Of a DNA stretch of 64,000 bases, positions 10,777 to 21,697 are shown in pieces. Position 1 is the first letter of the stretch. Each line of letters starts with the position of its first letter. A model generated the notes under the pieces. It did not search any database, was not told the origin of the DNA, and worked only from the letters and a program-made list of their open reading frames with translations. The translations under genes were made by a program, and so were the position numbers. This DNA comes from Undaria pinnatifida (Eukaryota; Sar; Phaeophyceae; Laminariales; Alariaceae): NCBI GenBank assembly GCA_012845835.1, contig JABAKD010000018.1:8223759-8287758 (forward strand), written 5' to 3'.

Positions 10777-13700
10777 ACACCACCCGAGACGTGACTTCGA
10801 CGGCATTCGTTCGCGCAATCCGACCAAAACTTACATGCGCTAGTCCTCCTAAAACAAACACACTCGAACAGTTAGTTACCAGACTAACCGGGAGCTCCCC
10901 CCTTGAGAAGGTCAACCGATCAGAGACGCTTGACCCAAAAAATCGAAACCTCTACAAGTACCGTGGGATGCTTCCTGTTGGCGTGTTTTTTCGTTTTTTC
11001 ACCTGAATGTCGCGACAAGACATCCCAGCGGCGGTAGAAGCGATTCTCCATACGGTCAGGCAAGGGATCAAAACGCGGTCTTCTAGGACATTGGGATACT
11101 ATTATACCGGTTGAAGAGCAGTCTTTTAGGGTGCGTCAAGCGCGTCACGGCCGTCTTTGTCCTCAACATACTATGTGTACCGGGGGCGGTCAGTCAAGCG
11201 GTCAAACCGCGGTCACCTAAAATTGCATAGCATTTCTTCATCTTCACGTCGCAGCAAAATGAGCTCTCTTCGCACCATCTTTACAGAAGCGTCACAGCAG
11301 CTTCACAGTCGTTTATTCATATCTTCGCACATTTCAGCAAAACTGCAGTAAACGTTTTTTGTAAGCGGAGAATTGCGAGTGTCAGTTCTTTTTCTCGCCT
11401 TAATGTCGCGGCAAGACATCCCAGCGGAGATTGAAGCGAGAGTCTCCAAGTCCCCTTCCTTGAGCTGCTTCGCGTACAGCCCGTACACTTCGCGTCGGGT
11501 CTTGAGGTCAGGAAGCCCGAACTTGATGGACAGCTGAAATCGGCTGCACAAGTTTCGGACAAAAGACAGAACGTAGCGCAAGGTAGATGGAAATTACTTG
11601 CAAGAATAAAGAGCATAGTGCACCCCAGATGCACAGTTGGAGGCAAGCAAGGTGGATACGGCTGCATATATTACAAAGATCTACAACATGGCGCAAGATA
11701 GACGGACATATTACAAAAAAAAAGAGAGCATACTGTAGTGCACGACAGAAGGACATGTAGAAGAATGCAAGGTGGATACTGGTAACAGTGCAATTCGATG
11801 CGAGTCGACGCCGGAAGGAGGGTTGGAGTATTTTTGCGATAAAAATGAAGGCGCGTACAGTAACGGGGGAGGCGGGAGAAGAGCCTGCTTAGCGACCCTT
11901 GAACTGAGCTACGTCTAGGGAAGGAGAGCGAGAAAGAAAAAAATGTGAAGACATAAGATAGAATTAGCAATAAAAAAAAGAAGCGCAAGATATGCATTCA
12001 AGACACGTACGCATATACAAGGATGCAAGACAAGTCCGGGTAGATCACACGGCTGGGGGAGGCCAAAGTTGATGGATAGCTGAAATAACCTGCTAAGTAG
12101 AGAAGAAAAAACAACAACAAAAAACAGAGTAGATACTGGTACGGTGCAAGATTGATATTCAGAAGAGCGAAAAATAATGTTCAAGTTTAGAAGGGCACCA
12201 GAAAATATACATCAGACGAAGGTGTTTAATACGGAGGACCAAAGTAATCACAACCCACCACACACAAAAAAACTACTTCGTATACTACAGTAGGGGCTCC
12301 CCAATAGTGCGGTATCCCTATATAAGGCGGTATCCTTATATAAGGCGGTATCGCTACATAAGGCGGTCAAAATGGCTTGGGGCGACTGGGAGACACCGCA
12401 CGCACAGCCTGGCATGAATAAGGCGGCTTTCCCCAACAAGGCGGTCGTATTGCTTTGGCACGCCGCCGCCTTGCTGGAGGATCCCTTCGGTATTCCGCTG
12501 TTTTTACTAAGCCTATTTGGTCCTTGCTACTGCCGTATGTTCACCCGGAATATTACGTGGTAGGGTCTAATATGGATATTGAATGCAGTAGTGTGTGTTT
12601 TCTTCGCATGAAACCGTTCTTGGTACCCACCGACAACACCAACACCTTCAGCGTCCGTACCGATTATTCATACAAGAGAAGATACAAGCTTACAAGCTAC
12701 AAGTATGACTACTTGAAACAACTCTTCTCATGACGCTGGAGCTGAACCACGCGCTGGCCAACTCCGATTTCCACACTTAAATCCCACAGGATAGTGGCGG
12801 AAAATACTAACAACAACACCATCCATGCCCACAAAATGAAAGTGCAATTTACAAAAAAAAAGCCGGGAGAGTCGATCAAACAATTTTTTTCCCTGTACGA
12901 GTACCACACCGTACAACAGCATCCACTAACTGGGAAGTCCTTCCGGAGATTCTGTGCTTTTTTTTCTTGTATGGACCAACGCTTCATTTCACTGCTGCCT
13001 CGCGCATGCTCCAAACGATTACCAGTACCACTCAAGAAAGTTGCCATTCCCCAATATACTGACGAAACATGCTACGATAGAGGTATTCCCTGAAGGGGCC
13101 TTGGCTTGAGGAGCTCTATAATCCACGCAAAAACCGATTTTGAGCATAACTGAAAGGGCAACCGCGCGAAAAAAACTGGCCCAGGCATTCAAAAAAATAA
13201 TGTTGCTAAACAACCATTACTAATTTTTCGGCGATTCTGGGTTAAGGAGCCCTGTCGTCCAGACAAAAAGAACCGGTTTCCGACGTTTTTTTTTTTTTAC
13301 ACACATATGCTTTCCAGCTTCTGGACAAGCCGTGGTCACAGGTGTCGTCCCTTTCCCCCCCCCCCCGGTTCTTGCCTTCAATTTTTATCGCGCACAGGGT
13401 TCAGCAATCCCACTGCTCGTCGATTTTTCATCGAGTGTTGCTAACTCACGCTCTCGCGCTTTCCGCAAGTCAATTTGTGCACAAAAAAAAAGTCCCCGCT
13501 AATTTATACGAGTATGCACTCGGGGAGATTCGAACTCACGAAACTGACCTATACCAGGCTCGAGGATAACCTGATACGCCACCGGGGCGACCGACCGGGT
13601 TAAGAAACCCTGTCATTTAGAAAATTTTTATAGACGAAAAAAATGGTAGACCTCAACACCTCTATCGTACAACGGGTCCCAACATGGTTGAAGCGTCATT

Positions 13701-16700
13701 TGCGTGTTCACAATATGATTCGATGTTAAACACCCGGGCCATCGGGTTTGATTGTCGATCGGGATGCACTACCATCACTACAACAACCTGACACATGCTA
13801 CGATACAGGTGCACCACGTTTTTTTTTTTTGTGTGTGTGTTTTTTTCCCCTCAATTCGGAAGCTCAAAGACCTCTCCCAAAACAAACCGATTTGGAAAAA
13901 AACAAAACTGCTCACAGAATGGATGAGAAAAATCCCATGGCCTAGTATAGGTGCACAACGCCAACTATGCAAAAAAAAAGAAGCAAGTTCCTCCGACGAT
14001 TGTTGGGCCAAGGAGCCCCGTCATTCAGGAACCATTTTCGTCGAAAAGCGGTATACCTCTATCGTAGCACGCGTCACCTACCAAACTCGAGTCAGGTTTT
14101 AGGGCGACGTATGGGGAGCTCCTCTAGTGACGAGCTTCAGAAAAGCTAGGCGCATCCCCCACCGTGGCCGTGCGTCTGCTCACCTGACAAGCGCCGCGTC
14201 GAGATCGGTTTTGCGGTTCGTCGCGCAAATGAGGGTGTTCTTCGATCCCTTCTCGAACCCTTCCACCTGTTTCGACCAACAGCAAAATAATAATAAAAAA
14301 AAATTACAACCAACAGGGATACTCAAAATGCAAATGCAACCAATGTGACAATGCTTATGAGATTGAACGATACCAAACACATCAGCATTTTCTCGTTGCA
14401 TGCTGGTATATTAGCAATGAGCAGGGATAGCTATATTATGAGGAAGGTATAACATCATTTATCTCACACGCTTGACTCGCCAACACAATTTAGACGCAAA
14501 TTAACCCATCCAATACGGCTAAACAATCCAAAACGCGGCGCAAACCAACTCCAATAGCCAGCCAATCCAACCAAGCATTCTAAAGAATGACGGAGAGGAC
14601 GTCGCGGATGGCCTCATGCATGCCTCTAACTCGTGGCGTATCTCCACACACACACGATCAACCAAATATAACGCGGCAAAACCAACAGCGAGCATCCAGC
14701 CCTTCAAAACATCAAAACGTGGCGATACTCAAAATGCGGCGAAACTCACATTTCGGTCATCCAATCAAAACGCGAGTTGGGGCCGCACCTTCTGGAGGAT
14801 GACGGAGAGGACGCGGCGGGTGGCCTCGTGCATGCCTCCCGTTGACCTCGACCCAGCCAGGGCGTCCGCTTCGTCGATGAAAATGATCGCGCCGCCTAGC
14901 TCGTCGCACGCCTCGAAGACAGCGCTTAGCCTCTTCTCGGACTCGCCGTACCACTTGGACATTATGTTTTCCACAGGCACGTGGACCATCGGGCGGTCGG
15001 ACCTGATTCCGAGCAAGGGCACACACTAGGGCTGAGAACTGGCTGAGTATACCTGGTAGTGTGTATTCTTCACCTTAATTGAGCTGTTTGTTTCCATACA
15101 TCCACATCCAACACAACCAGTGTCCGTGCTGATGCGTCATAGAGAGACGGATCTGTGGCCACCATCTACGAGACAGAGGTACCCATTGCAAATACAGCAA
15201 AGTGATTTGGCCATGCAGTGAACCGTAACGAACACGTGGGCAAAAAAAAGGATGCAACCCAGCGCGCCAGAATATTTGCAACAAAAAGTAAAAAAAAAGG
15301 GAAAATAGTAGTAAATCGCCGACTGGTCATTTGTTGGCTAGGTAATTGGAACAAAAGAACACTACAGTTCAGTTATGAGATCGATTTCTTTAAAGAAAAA
15401 AATCCATCTTTGTAAGCTGCGTGTGGTACTTCAATCGCGCGTGTTATGTGGTGTGTACCGTGTATACCCTCGTAAAGGATATAGGTCGGTGACTCCCCTG
15501 CTGATGCCAGGGTCAGCAGGACTAAGACCGTCAGCCTCGTTCAAAATATAACACATTGCAGTTAAGTGGTTAGGCTTTGGAGTAAAAGTCCCTCGCGGTA
15601 ATTTGCGGAGCTATGCGATTTTTTGCGTGGATGGTGCGTTTGTGGCTCGCACTGCTGTGTTATACACATATCCATAGTCAGTTGGTGGGCACTTAGCCAT
15701 TATGTTTTCCACCGGCGCGTGGGCCATCAGACGGTCGAGTCTGATTCCGAGCAAGGGGACACAGCAGTCCGCAGCAACACGTAAGAAATAGGTAGTTACA
15801 AGGTACCAGTTCGGATTTTTTGGCTCGATGTTGGCATGAAACGTACGGCATCAAGACAAAACGTTTTCCACCCGCACGTGGACCATCGGGCGGTCGTGTC
15901 TGATTCCGCGCAAGGGAATACAGCAGTCCGCAACAACGCGTAAGAAATAGAGAGTCACAAGGTACCAATCAAGATATATTCTCTGGATTTTGGCATGAAA
16001 CGTACGCGAACGCAAGGATGTATACCGAGCACGGGACAGTACCTGTCATCGTCCGTTAGGCCATGCGAAGGTGGTGGTCAATTATTGTCTCGAATTAGTC
16101 TGTTGAAGGCGTATATATACACGAACCCAGGAAAGGGTAACGGCTATTGACGTCCACACCCGAGAGACGATAGGGAATTGAAGACACTTTGGCTCCAATT
16201 TTGCACGAAACATAAGAGCAGGTTGTTATGCTGCTGCTATAATTGTGTACGTACGCTACGCTACTATTGCATGAACCTACTTGTGGTGCGTGGTGTGGTG
16301 ACACGAACCCTATAAATGGGGAAACGCACGCCAACGCCATTCATTGGCGCTGCGCTACAGTACATCAATACTAAATACTCATACAAATATCCGTACGCAG
16401 TTCAGGGTAACGTGGATACCTGTTCTTGGTGTTGCTGTACTGCTGCTGTTCGGTATTACTGCTGTGATTACCAGGTATGTACGTATGCGACGCCATCAAT
16501 ACTTCTGGTGTGTGGTGTAGTGTGTTCCTGATGTTCCTGATTGTATGTGATACTCGTATACTGCTTTGCTTTGGCTACTCGTATACGCTGTTGCTGGTGT
16601 TCGGTACTGGTAGGTACTGATTGCTGTAGCTGTGTACGTAGGCTAGGCTGCAACTATTACGTATGACGAGTGTCATGTGTGGTGGGGTGTCACCGTTGTT

Positions 16701-19700
16701 TAGGCTCACCAACAGAGTATGCCTGATACATGCTATCAATACTATACCAGTACTTCGAGTAGGTGTTTGTTCTTGTTTGTTGCTACTATACTGTTGCTTC
16801 TGTGATTGTGTACATACGTACGTAGACTAGGCTATCATGAATACTTGGGGTGTGTGGTGTGGTGTGCACTAAACCTAGGGAAAAACACGCCAATGCCATT
16901 CATTGGCGCTGCTCGACAGCAGTGTATGAATACATAAATACCACATAAGAAACAGAACACTGACTCAGGCTGGGTTTCTTAAGTGAATAAGAGCGCGTTC
17001 TACACTAACTTCAAGTATAACGAACGACTCCCGAATTTGTCATTTTCCTGCAAATGTCATTCTCGCTTTGTTATTATATCACGCTGTTTCTTATTTGGTG
17101 TCCTGTGTTGTACTCGTACTCGTACGTAGGTAGTATACGTAGGTTAATTGCATGTGCATTTGTTCTTTCGCTGGTTGCCACTGCTGTATACTGTATACTG
17201 CTGCTGTTCGGTACTGCTGCCTGCTGTGTGATTTTGTAGGTAGGTTATCAATCTTGTGTTAATATGAACACTCGAATACCAGGTACCAGGTACACATGTA
17301 ATTGTATGTGTGTGATATAAGCAAGTGGTGAGGGGTGAGGCACCATTGCGCAGGCAGGCTCGCCACCAGAAAATTCCGTGCTTCCATCCAACCTTGAAAA
17401 CATACGGAAAAGCAGGCCAGCGCCATAATTGGCGCTGCAATACAGCAGTGTGTATGAGGATATGGGTGCTTTCTTCGCATTACCCCGTTTAGTGCCACAG
17501 TCCCGACATGTGGACAAAACACTTGGAGTTAGAACAGGAAAGCATTTTAAGAGGTGGAAATGGGTTAACTGACCTTTCCATCCATCGTATGTTTAATACT
17601 GCTGTACGTACCTGCATCCAGCTTTTATGCTGCTGCTGTGTTCGGTACTACTACTTACTTACTGCTGTGAGTTGTGTAGCTGATATCGCAGCTACAGCAG
17701 TATGTACTAACTACATATGTGCGTGGTTGGTGTGTGGTGTGAAGCACCGTTCCTCAGGCTCGCCAACAAAGTCGCTTTCTCTCGAAAAAGAAAGCGCAGG
17801 TCATCGAAACAGATCAAACGGGCAAAAGCCGCACTTGATTCTGAAAACCATCGCTGCTCTGTCGACTTACGCATCCTCATCGGAATCGGTGGGTTTGCCT
17901 TGTTTTGGATAAACAAAGCGGAGACTGACCTATAGAAATGATTCTTTTGAGTACAGTCATGCCTCTCTTACACAAGATTTATGCTGGATATATAGTCTTC
18001 ATTCAATAAACACAGATTTCAGACAGCGCAAAACAGCGAAAACAAATCACATTTTTCATATTTTTCCGGAAATGCTTACGTACAAATTTTTAATGCGTAC
18101 TCGTACCTGGTATTTATATGCCGTGCTGTTGGTGCTCAGGTTTGATGTGCATACCAGCCCTACCGATGCTGTTCTCACATTAATTACTACTGACTGTACA
18201 TTACGAATGACATGAACACTCTACTGCAATGCAGCGCCAACGGTATGCATTGCCGTGCTGTTCCCTAGTGTCCTGCTTGATTACTTGGTTACAGTATGTC
18301 CGGATGATTGGACGAGCTGGATTTCCAATTTCAGCAACAAAAAACATGAACAAATCACCTTTGGAGGACAAATCACTTGGAACTAGAGTACACCATATTT
18401 GCAGTACGCCAGCGCAGCAGTAATATAGTACTTGCTATTAACTATAAATAGTTGGCATTTTCATTTCTTCCGAAGGAGCGCTAGGCCCTATTCGTTTCGC
18501 CCACACAACTCAATGTTGCAAGTTTTCATTTTTACTTGCAAGAGGCGGGTGTCGTCGTCACTTATGCGCCTTGTCGTCCTCAAGATATCTCACACCATAA
18601 AAAAAAAGCACAGGTGTCGTGAAATCGGTCAGCGTACCTGCCCGCGATGATCCTTGCGCTCAAAGTCTTGCCCGTGCCTGGGGGACCCTCGAACAGGACG
18701 GCGCGCGGACGATTGCTCTCGAAACGGGAGCGCGTTTTGCGGGCGATGACATCGTACACATCCTGCCACCCAGAAACACACACATCATAACGGCACACCC
18801 CACGTAACAAACAACACACGACTTAATTGTGTAAGGTTTAGACGTAAACCCCAACGGTATGGCACTACAAGTACCATTAATAATACAGACTTTCTTATGT
18901 TAGTCTCGACGAAACGTGCGCCATATCCTATGTCAACGAAGGTTTTCAATGATTCTGGCACACGACTGCTCTCGAAGCGGGAGCGAGTTTTGCAATGACA
19001 TCGTCCATCTCCTGCCATGAAGAGATGCACACATATTAGCAACGGCCCTGCAACAAACAGAAAGCATTGCGTCAGTCAACCAGCCCTCGATGTAAAGCGA
19101 AACATCAAACTATAAATACATAATTTATAATTTATCAACAGTCATTGTTGATATCGTGTTTCATGACTTCAATTAAATGCGCAGTGATGAATATCATGGT
19201 AACTATGACATTAGTGTTATGTTCGCCATAGTAACGGTCCCGTAACGAATAAAACTAATTACGTCAGTCAACCAAATCTCGATGTAAAGCCAGCCATCAA
19301 CCTATAAAAACATAATATACAATGTCAACAGTCGTTGTTCATATTGTATTTCATGACTGTAAATAAATACACTTTGAACATGATGACTATGACTGTCATC
19401 ACCATAATGTTTGACATCTCACAAATGTAACATAAACTTGCACATCCATTGATCTTTCTGATCATCAGCTGAGCTCAGAAAGAGCAACCACCAATCAGCC
19501 TCTAAAGCAAGCCATGGTTCAATTTAAAGGGCGCAGTCAATCCCTCACCGGGTGCCTCAGAGGCAAGATGAGCGTGTCCTCAATCTCTTGCTTTACGTCC
19601 GCATATCCCGCAAGGGAATCCCACCCGGGAGTGTCCCCCGAAGACCTGAACACCACACAACAGAAAACGACAATATTTCGAGGGTGTGGTTATTTATAGA

Positions 19701-20740
19701 GGGGGCGGTAGAGGGTTGGGTCAACTACTAAAGGTACCCTATGTCAAAAGGCGCACGGTGCATTTAATAGGGTAGGTAGGTTTACGAGTGGGGCAGCATT
19801 GGGTCAACAACTACTTTCTCAAGGTTGTATTTAGGTAGTTTCATGGAAGTACTGCTCTGCCAACTACTATTCGTACACTATTTCAACGGTGTAATAAGTA
19901 GTAGGTGGTTTTACGGCACGGTATTCGGTCAAATGTTAAAGGGATTTCGAGGGTTTGTTTGACAGTGTAGGTAGTTTTACGGGTGCAGCAGGGTAGTACT
20001 GGGGCAATATCTGAAGGTACCGGACTATGGACTACAAGGATATCATACTCGTATAGTATCCCCATTCGGGAGTGTCCCGTGAAAACCTGAACACCAACGG
20101 AAAAGAGCAATACTGCAAGGATATGTTTAGTAGGTACCTGGTATGCAGGTGGTTTTACGGGTACCACATAAAATTATCCCACACAAACTCCAAACAGCTT
20201 CTCCCCAAAACTGTGGCAGAGTCTTAATGGGTTGCCACACTAACTTCAAGTAGTTTGTACCAAAACATGTGGGTTCAGTTCTACAGAGGTTACGAGTACA
20301 ACCCTGACCCTCGATCCCTCACTTATCGAACACCTCCTCGCCGAGCTGCCGCAGCTTGTCAGCGCCTGACGCCTTGTTCCCTGGGGCGTACCACATAAAA
20401 TTATCCCACATAAACTCCAAGTTGTTTCTCCCAAAAAAGTTGCAGCGAGTCTTAATGGATTGCCACACTAACTCCAAGTAGTTTGTACCAAAACATGTGG
20501 GTTCACTTCTAAAGGGGTTACGAGTATAAACCCTAACCCTCGATCCCTCACTTATCGAACACCTCCACGCCGAGCTGCCGCAGCTTGTCGGCGCCCGACG
20601 CCTTGTTCCCTGGGGCGCCAGGGCCAGGAGATGGGCCTATCGCGGACCTCGGTGTCGCCCCAGCAGCACCCGCCGCCGCAGCCGCGGGGGCTCCATTCTC
20701 CCCAGCAGCAGCAGCAGCCCCCCCAGGAGCAATTACAAAC
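10073..20740 (-). CDS. AAA ATPase, At4g04180-like, split gene (7 exons found)
   Basis: ATP-driven chaperone-like or remodelling AAA protein. The sequence matches the plant At4g04180-type subfamily, whose substrate is not established. Exons on the minus strand are 20740-20552, 19645-19549, 18762-18638, 15002-14789, 14266-14184, 11543-11399 and 10153-10073. All six junctions keep phase. In order they give an Ala/Gly/Pro-rich lead, an AAA N-part (WDSLAGYADVKQEIED), Walker A GPPGTGKT, the pore and Walker B segment (MSKWYGESEK, AIIFIDEADALAGSR), sensor 1 (ATNRKTDLDAALV), the lid (FGLPDLKTRREVY, GMSCRDIK) and CQHAERRWASK. The start codon and any N-terminal targeting exon lie upstream of 20740 and were not found. 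The C-terminus is also open. Several exons have decayed partial copies in the flanking introns, listed separately. Confidence 0.9.
10398..10637 (+). mobile_element. MITE-A copy 2 (left end missing)
   Basis: Has the internal blocks GGGAGCTTAAGACCTC, GGATGAAAAATCCCATGG and GGTTAAGGAGCCC and the right terminus, but no left terminus. It lies in the AAA intron between exons 7 and 6. Confidence 0.85.
10660..10835 (+). repeat. dispersed repeat with (TCA)n, copy 1
   Basis: ATGAGGAGCTCAATATCATC followed by about 22 TCA/TCG triplets, then GACTTCGACGGCATTCG. The reverse complement occurs at 61065-61165, so the microsatellite sits inside a dispersed repeat. Confidence 0.8.
11003..11052 (-). repeat. partial copy of AAA exon 6, 3' end
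   Basis: Reads GMSCRDI on the minus strand like exon 6, with scattered substitutions before it, and is followed by a canonical CAG/GTGAAA donor. It lies downstream in the intron after exon 6. Confidence 0.85.
11399..11543 (-). CDS. AAA ATPase exon 6 (lid), GC donor
   Basis: Encodes SRFQLSIKFGLPDLKTRREV through GMSCRDIK. The acceptor GTGCAG restores the Ser codon split with exon 5. The donor appears to be GC (AAG then GCGAGA); reading on in frame gives no family match and meets a stop near 11303. Confidence 0.9.
11793..11985 (+). repeat. interspersed repeat H, copy 1
   Basis: CAATTCGATGCGAGTCGACG, GCGATAAAAATGAA, CGGGAGAAGAGCC and GGGAAGGAGAGCGAG match 36230-36425 in order, and 45855-45990 in reverse. 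About 190 bp, non-coding. Confidence 0.8.
12054..12090 (-). repeat. partial copy of AAA exon 6, 5' end
   Basis: Reads FQLSINFGLP on the minus strand, nearly the start of exon 6. It lies upstream of that exon in the same intron and has lost the split-codon acceptor. Confidence 0.8.
12296..12372 (+). repeat. short tandem repeat
   Basis: Three to four units of about 18 bp around ATAAGGCGGTATC(C/G)(T/C)TA. Confidence 0.85.
13061..13679 (+). mobile_element. MITE-A copy 3, split by a SINE
   Basis: Left terminus with CATGCTACGATAGAGGT at 13069 and right terminus ACCTCTATCGTAC near 13679. A complete SINE copy (13286-13592) lies inside, so the SINE arrived after the MITE. The internal GGTTAAG block appears on both sides, which suggests extra local duplication. 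Confidence 0.75.
13286..13592 (-). mobile_element. tRNA-derived SINE, copy 1
   Basis: Minus strand reads from a tRNA-like head (GCCCCGGTGGCGTATCAGG with A box, GAGTTCGAATC as B box) through a shared body (GCGAAAGCGCGAGAGCGTGAG type) to an A tail, seen on the plus strand as T13. Related copies: 22814-23115, 37812-38110, 46219-46516 and 62915-63180. Confidence 0.88.
13790..14075 (+). mobile_element. MITE-A copy 4
   Basis: Left end ACATGCTACGATACAGGT, right end ACCTCTATCGTAGCACGCGT, and all internal family blocks in order. It ends about 110 bp before AAA exon 5 on the map. Confidence 0.88.
14184..14266 (-). CDS. AAA ATPase exon 5 (sensor 1)
   Basis: Encodes VEGFEKGSKNTLIC and ATNRKTDLDAALV. 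The acceptor AACAG follows a T-rich tract. Donor GTGAGC. 83 nt. Confidence 0.93.
14585..14632 (-). repeat. partial copy of AAA exon 4, 3' end
   Basis: GACGGAGAGGACG then GGATGGCCTCATGCATGCCT repeats the 3' part of exon 4 (14801-14846) with few changes, in the downstream intron. Confidence 0.85.
14789..15002 (-). CDS. AAA ATPase exon 4 (Walker B)
   Basis: Encodes MVHVPVENIMSKWYGESEK and the Walker B AIIFIDEADALAGSR, then MHEATRRVLSVILQK. I chose the acceptor AATCAG because it gives the family spacing between Walker A and the pore segment. A second possible acceptor 16 bases upstream would insert residues. Confidence 0.95.
15405..15548 (+). repeat. interspersed repeat F, copy 1
   Basis: AAGCTGCGTGTGGTACT, GGATATAGGTCGGTGACTCC and GCCAGGGTCAGCAGG recur in order at 30115-30230 and 41128-41262. 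About 140 bp, dispersed. Confidence 0.78.
15690..15768 (-). repeat. partial copy of AAA exon 4, 5' end (a)
   Basis: TTATGTTTTCCACCGGCGCG, GGGCCATCAGACGGTCG and CTGATTCCGAGCAAGGG repeat the 5' end of exon 4 with its acceptor region. It lies 0.7 kb upstream in the intron. Confidence 0.9.
15857..15925 (-). repeat. partial copy of AAA exon 4, 5' end (b)
   Basis: A second copy of the same exon edge, about 160 bp from copy a. Copies a and b share a following CAGCAGTCCGCA and GTAAGAAATAG segment, so they are themselves a tandem pair. Confidence 0.9.
16040..18520. repeat. intron with internal ~0.5 kb repeats
   Basis: Part of the 3.6-kb AAA intron between exons 4 and 3. The motif CC(A/G)CGCCAT(TC)ATTGGCGCTG recurs near 16330, 16890 and 17412, and a CTGCTGCTGTTCGGTACT(A/G)CTGCTG motif recurs near 16440, 17200 and 17630. 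The region looks like three decayed tandem units of about 0.5 kb. Confidence 0.75.
18638..18762 (-). CDS. AAA ATPase exon 3 (Walker A)
   Basis: Encodes DVYDVIARKTRSRFESNRPR and then AVLFEGPPGTGKT, the nucleotide-binding P-loop. Acceptor GGCAG, donor GTACGC, 125 nt, phase 0 to 2. Confidence 0.95.
18964..19022 (-). repeat. partial copy of AAA exon 3, 5' end
   Basis: TGCTCTCGAAGCGGGAGCGA, GTTTTGC and CATCTCCTGCCA match the 5' part and acceptor of exon 3, with a small deletion. It lies upstream of that exon. Confidence 0.88.
19060..19405. repeat. intronic tandem pair, about 170 bp
   Basis: GCGTCAGTCAACCAGCCCTC with CTATAAA.ACATAAT and GTCATTGTTGATAT recurs about 180 bp later as ACGTCAGTCAACCAAATCTC with the same followers. 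Both copies are in the AAA intron between exons 3 and 2. Confidence 0.8.
19549..19645 (-). CDS. AAA ATPase exon 2
   Basis: Bounded by acceptor TTCAG and donor GTGAGG. It carries the conserved start of the AAA module, WDSLAGYADVKQEIED followed by LPLRHP. 97 nt, in phase with both neighbours. Confidence 0.92.
19690..20160. repeat. intronic short tandem repeats
   Basis: Four or five decayed units of about 85-110 bp with GTAGGT(G)GTTTTACGGG and GGGCAGCATTGGGTCAA-like parts, in the AAA intron between exons 2 and 1. Confidence 0.65.
20066..20100 (-). repeat. partial copy of AAA exon 2, 5' end
   Basis: GGGAGTGTCCCGTGAAAACC then TGAACACC matches the 5' edge and acceptor of exon 2 (19627-19655). It lies upstream in the same intron. 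Confidence 0.82.
20159..20618 (-). repeat. 229-bp tandem duplication across AAA exon 1 donor
   Basis: 20159-20388 and 20389-20618 are two copies of one block: about 160 bp of intron plus the last 67 bases of exon 1 with its donor. The intron-side copy at about 20322-20388 still has the donor GATAA/GTGAGG. The block also contains a TTAATGG...GAGGTTA segment resembling MITE-B. Confidence 0.93.
20552..20740 (-). CDS. AAA ATPase exon 1 of those found
   Basis: Acceptor TTGTGCAG at the upper edge, donor GTGAGG at the lower edge. Encodes a linker rich in Ala, Gly and Pro, then ADKLRQLGVEVFD. It ends with two bases of a codon completed by the next exon. Confidence 0.8.
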   Translation of the reverse strand, partial: VCNCSWGGCCCCWGEWSPRGCGGGCCWGDTEVRDRPISWPWRPREQGVGRRQAAAARRGGVR

Positions 20741-21289
20741 CTGCACAACAATCGTAAACCGCACCCGCACCGAAGAAGTTACTGAGAATATTGCGTACAG
20801 CAAAGATGGCAGGGGACGGTCAGTCAAGGGAAACGTTGTGCGGTCAAGGGTGTAAACCGATCGTTCTACACTATAGTTTGGGGTCAGTCAAGGTGAATTG
20901 TTGGAAGATTGCCGTCGGTCAAGGGGTCAGAGTGCCGTCTCCCAACGTCTTTCACGTACATTAATGTTCTGTCTCTTTCGGGATGTTACCAATACTATTT
21001 GAATTTGACTCCTTGCTTTTTAACCGTTACGGGACCCTTTTTTTTTCGATTTCAGTTTCTAACCTCTTTTTGCGACCGACGCATGCACGTAAAGAATGAA
21101 AAAAAGAAGAGTGCGCCATTATCAAGTGTCTGTGAATAGTAAAGGCATGCAGCAGTACGAGTATTGCCATGCTGCGCGCGTGTCGTACGACTCCTTGTGT
21201 TGCTGTGCGGGCATCGCCCTTACCCAAGCGGCCCCGACTGCTTCCTGTGACCGACGCTGCAATCGTCATTGTTAACGTGTTTTCCCTCT

Positions 21290-21376
21290 TAACCCCTATA
21301 GAGCCCCAAAACTCCTCCCTATACTAATCCCAAGTAATTTGTCCCCAAGAACGGTTTTCCAGTGGTAAAGGCGTTA
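21290..21376 (+). mobile_element. MITE-B copy 2
   Basis: TTAACCCCTATAGAGCCCC at the left and GTGGTAAAGGCGTTAA at the right, 87 bp, with the family core CCTCCCTATACTAA and TTTGTCCCC. Confidence 0.85.
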
Positions 21377-21697
21377 AGCCAAACTAACGACTGCCAGCAC
21401 ACGCGTGGTGGCCGCAAGCTAATTGGATCAAGAGCAGGATAGTTCACGCAGTCACAAAAGGGTTTCGACATAAAATGGACCACATCGGTAGGGGCCAGAC
21501 GGCAGAGCACTCCGTATGAGTAACTTGGGCTGGGCATGATGCATCGGAGTGGATATTCCAGGAGAATGCTCGCGCGATCATAACCCCATGAAAGGCATTG
21601 GGTCTATCTATCCTACGATTGCGAGCTGTAGAAGTGCACGACGGTATTTCTTTGGGACAGACAGCCTACATGGATTTGGTACGATAAGTTATTTTTT

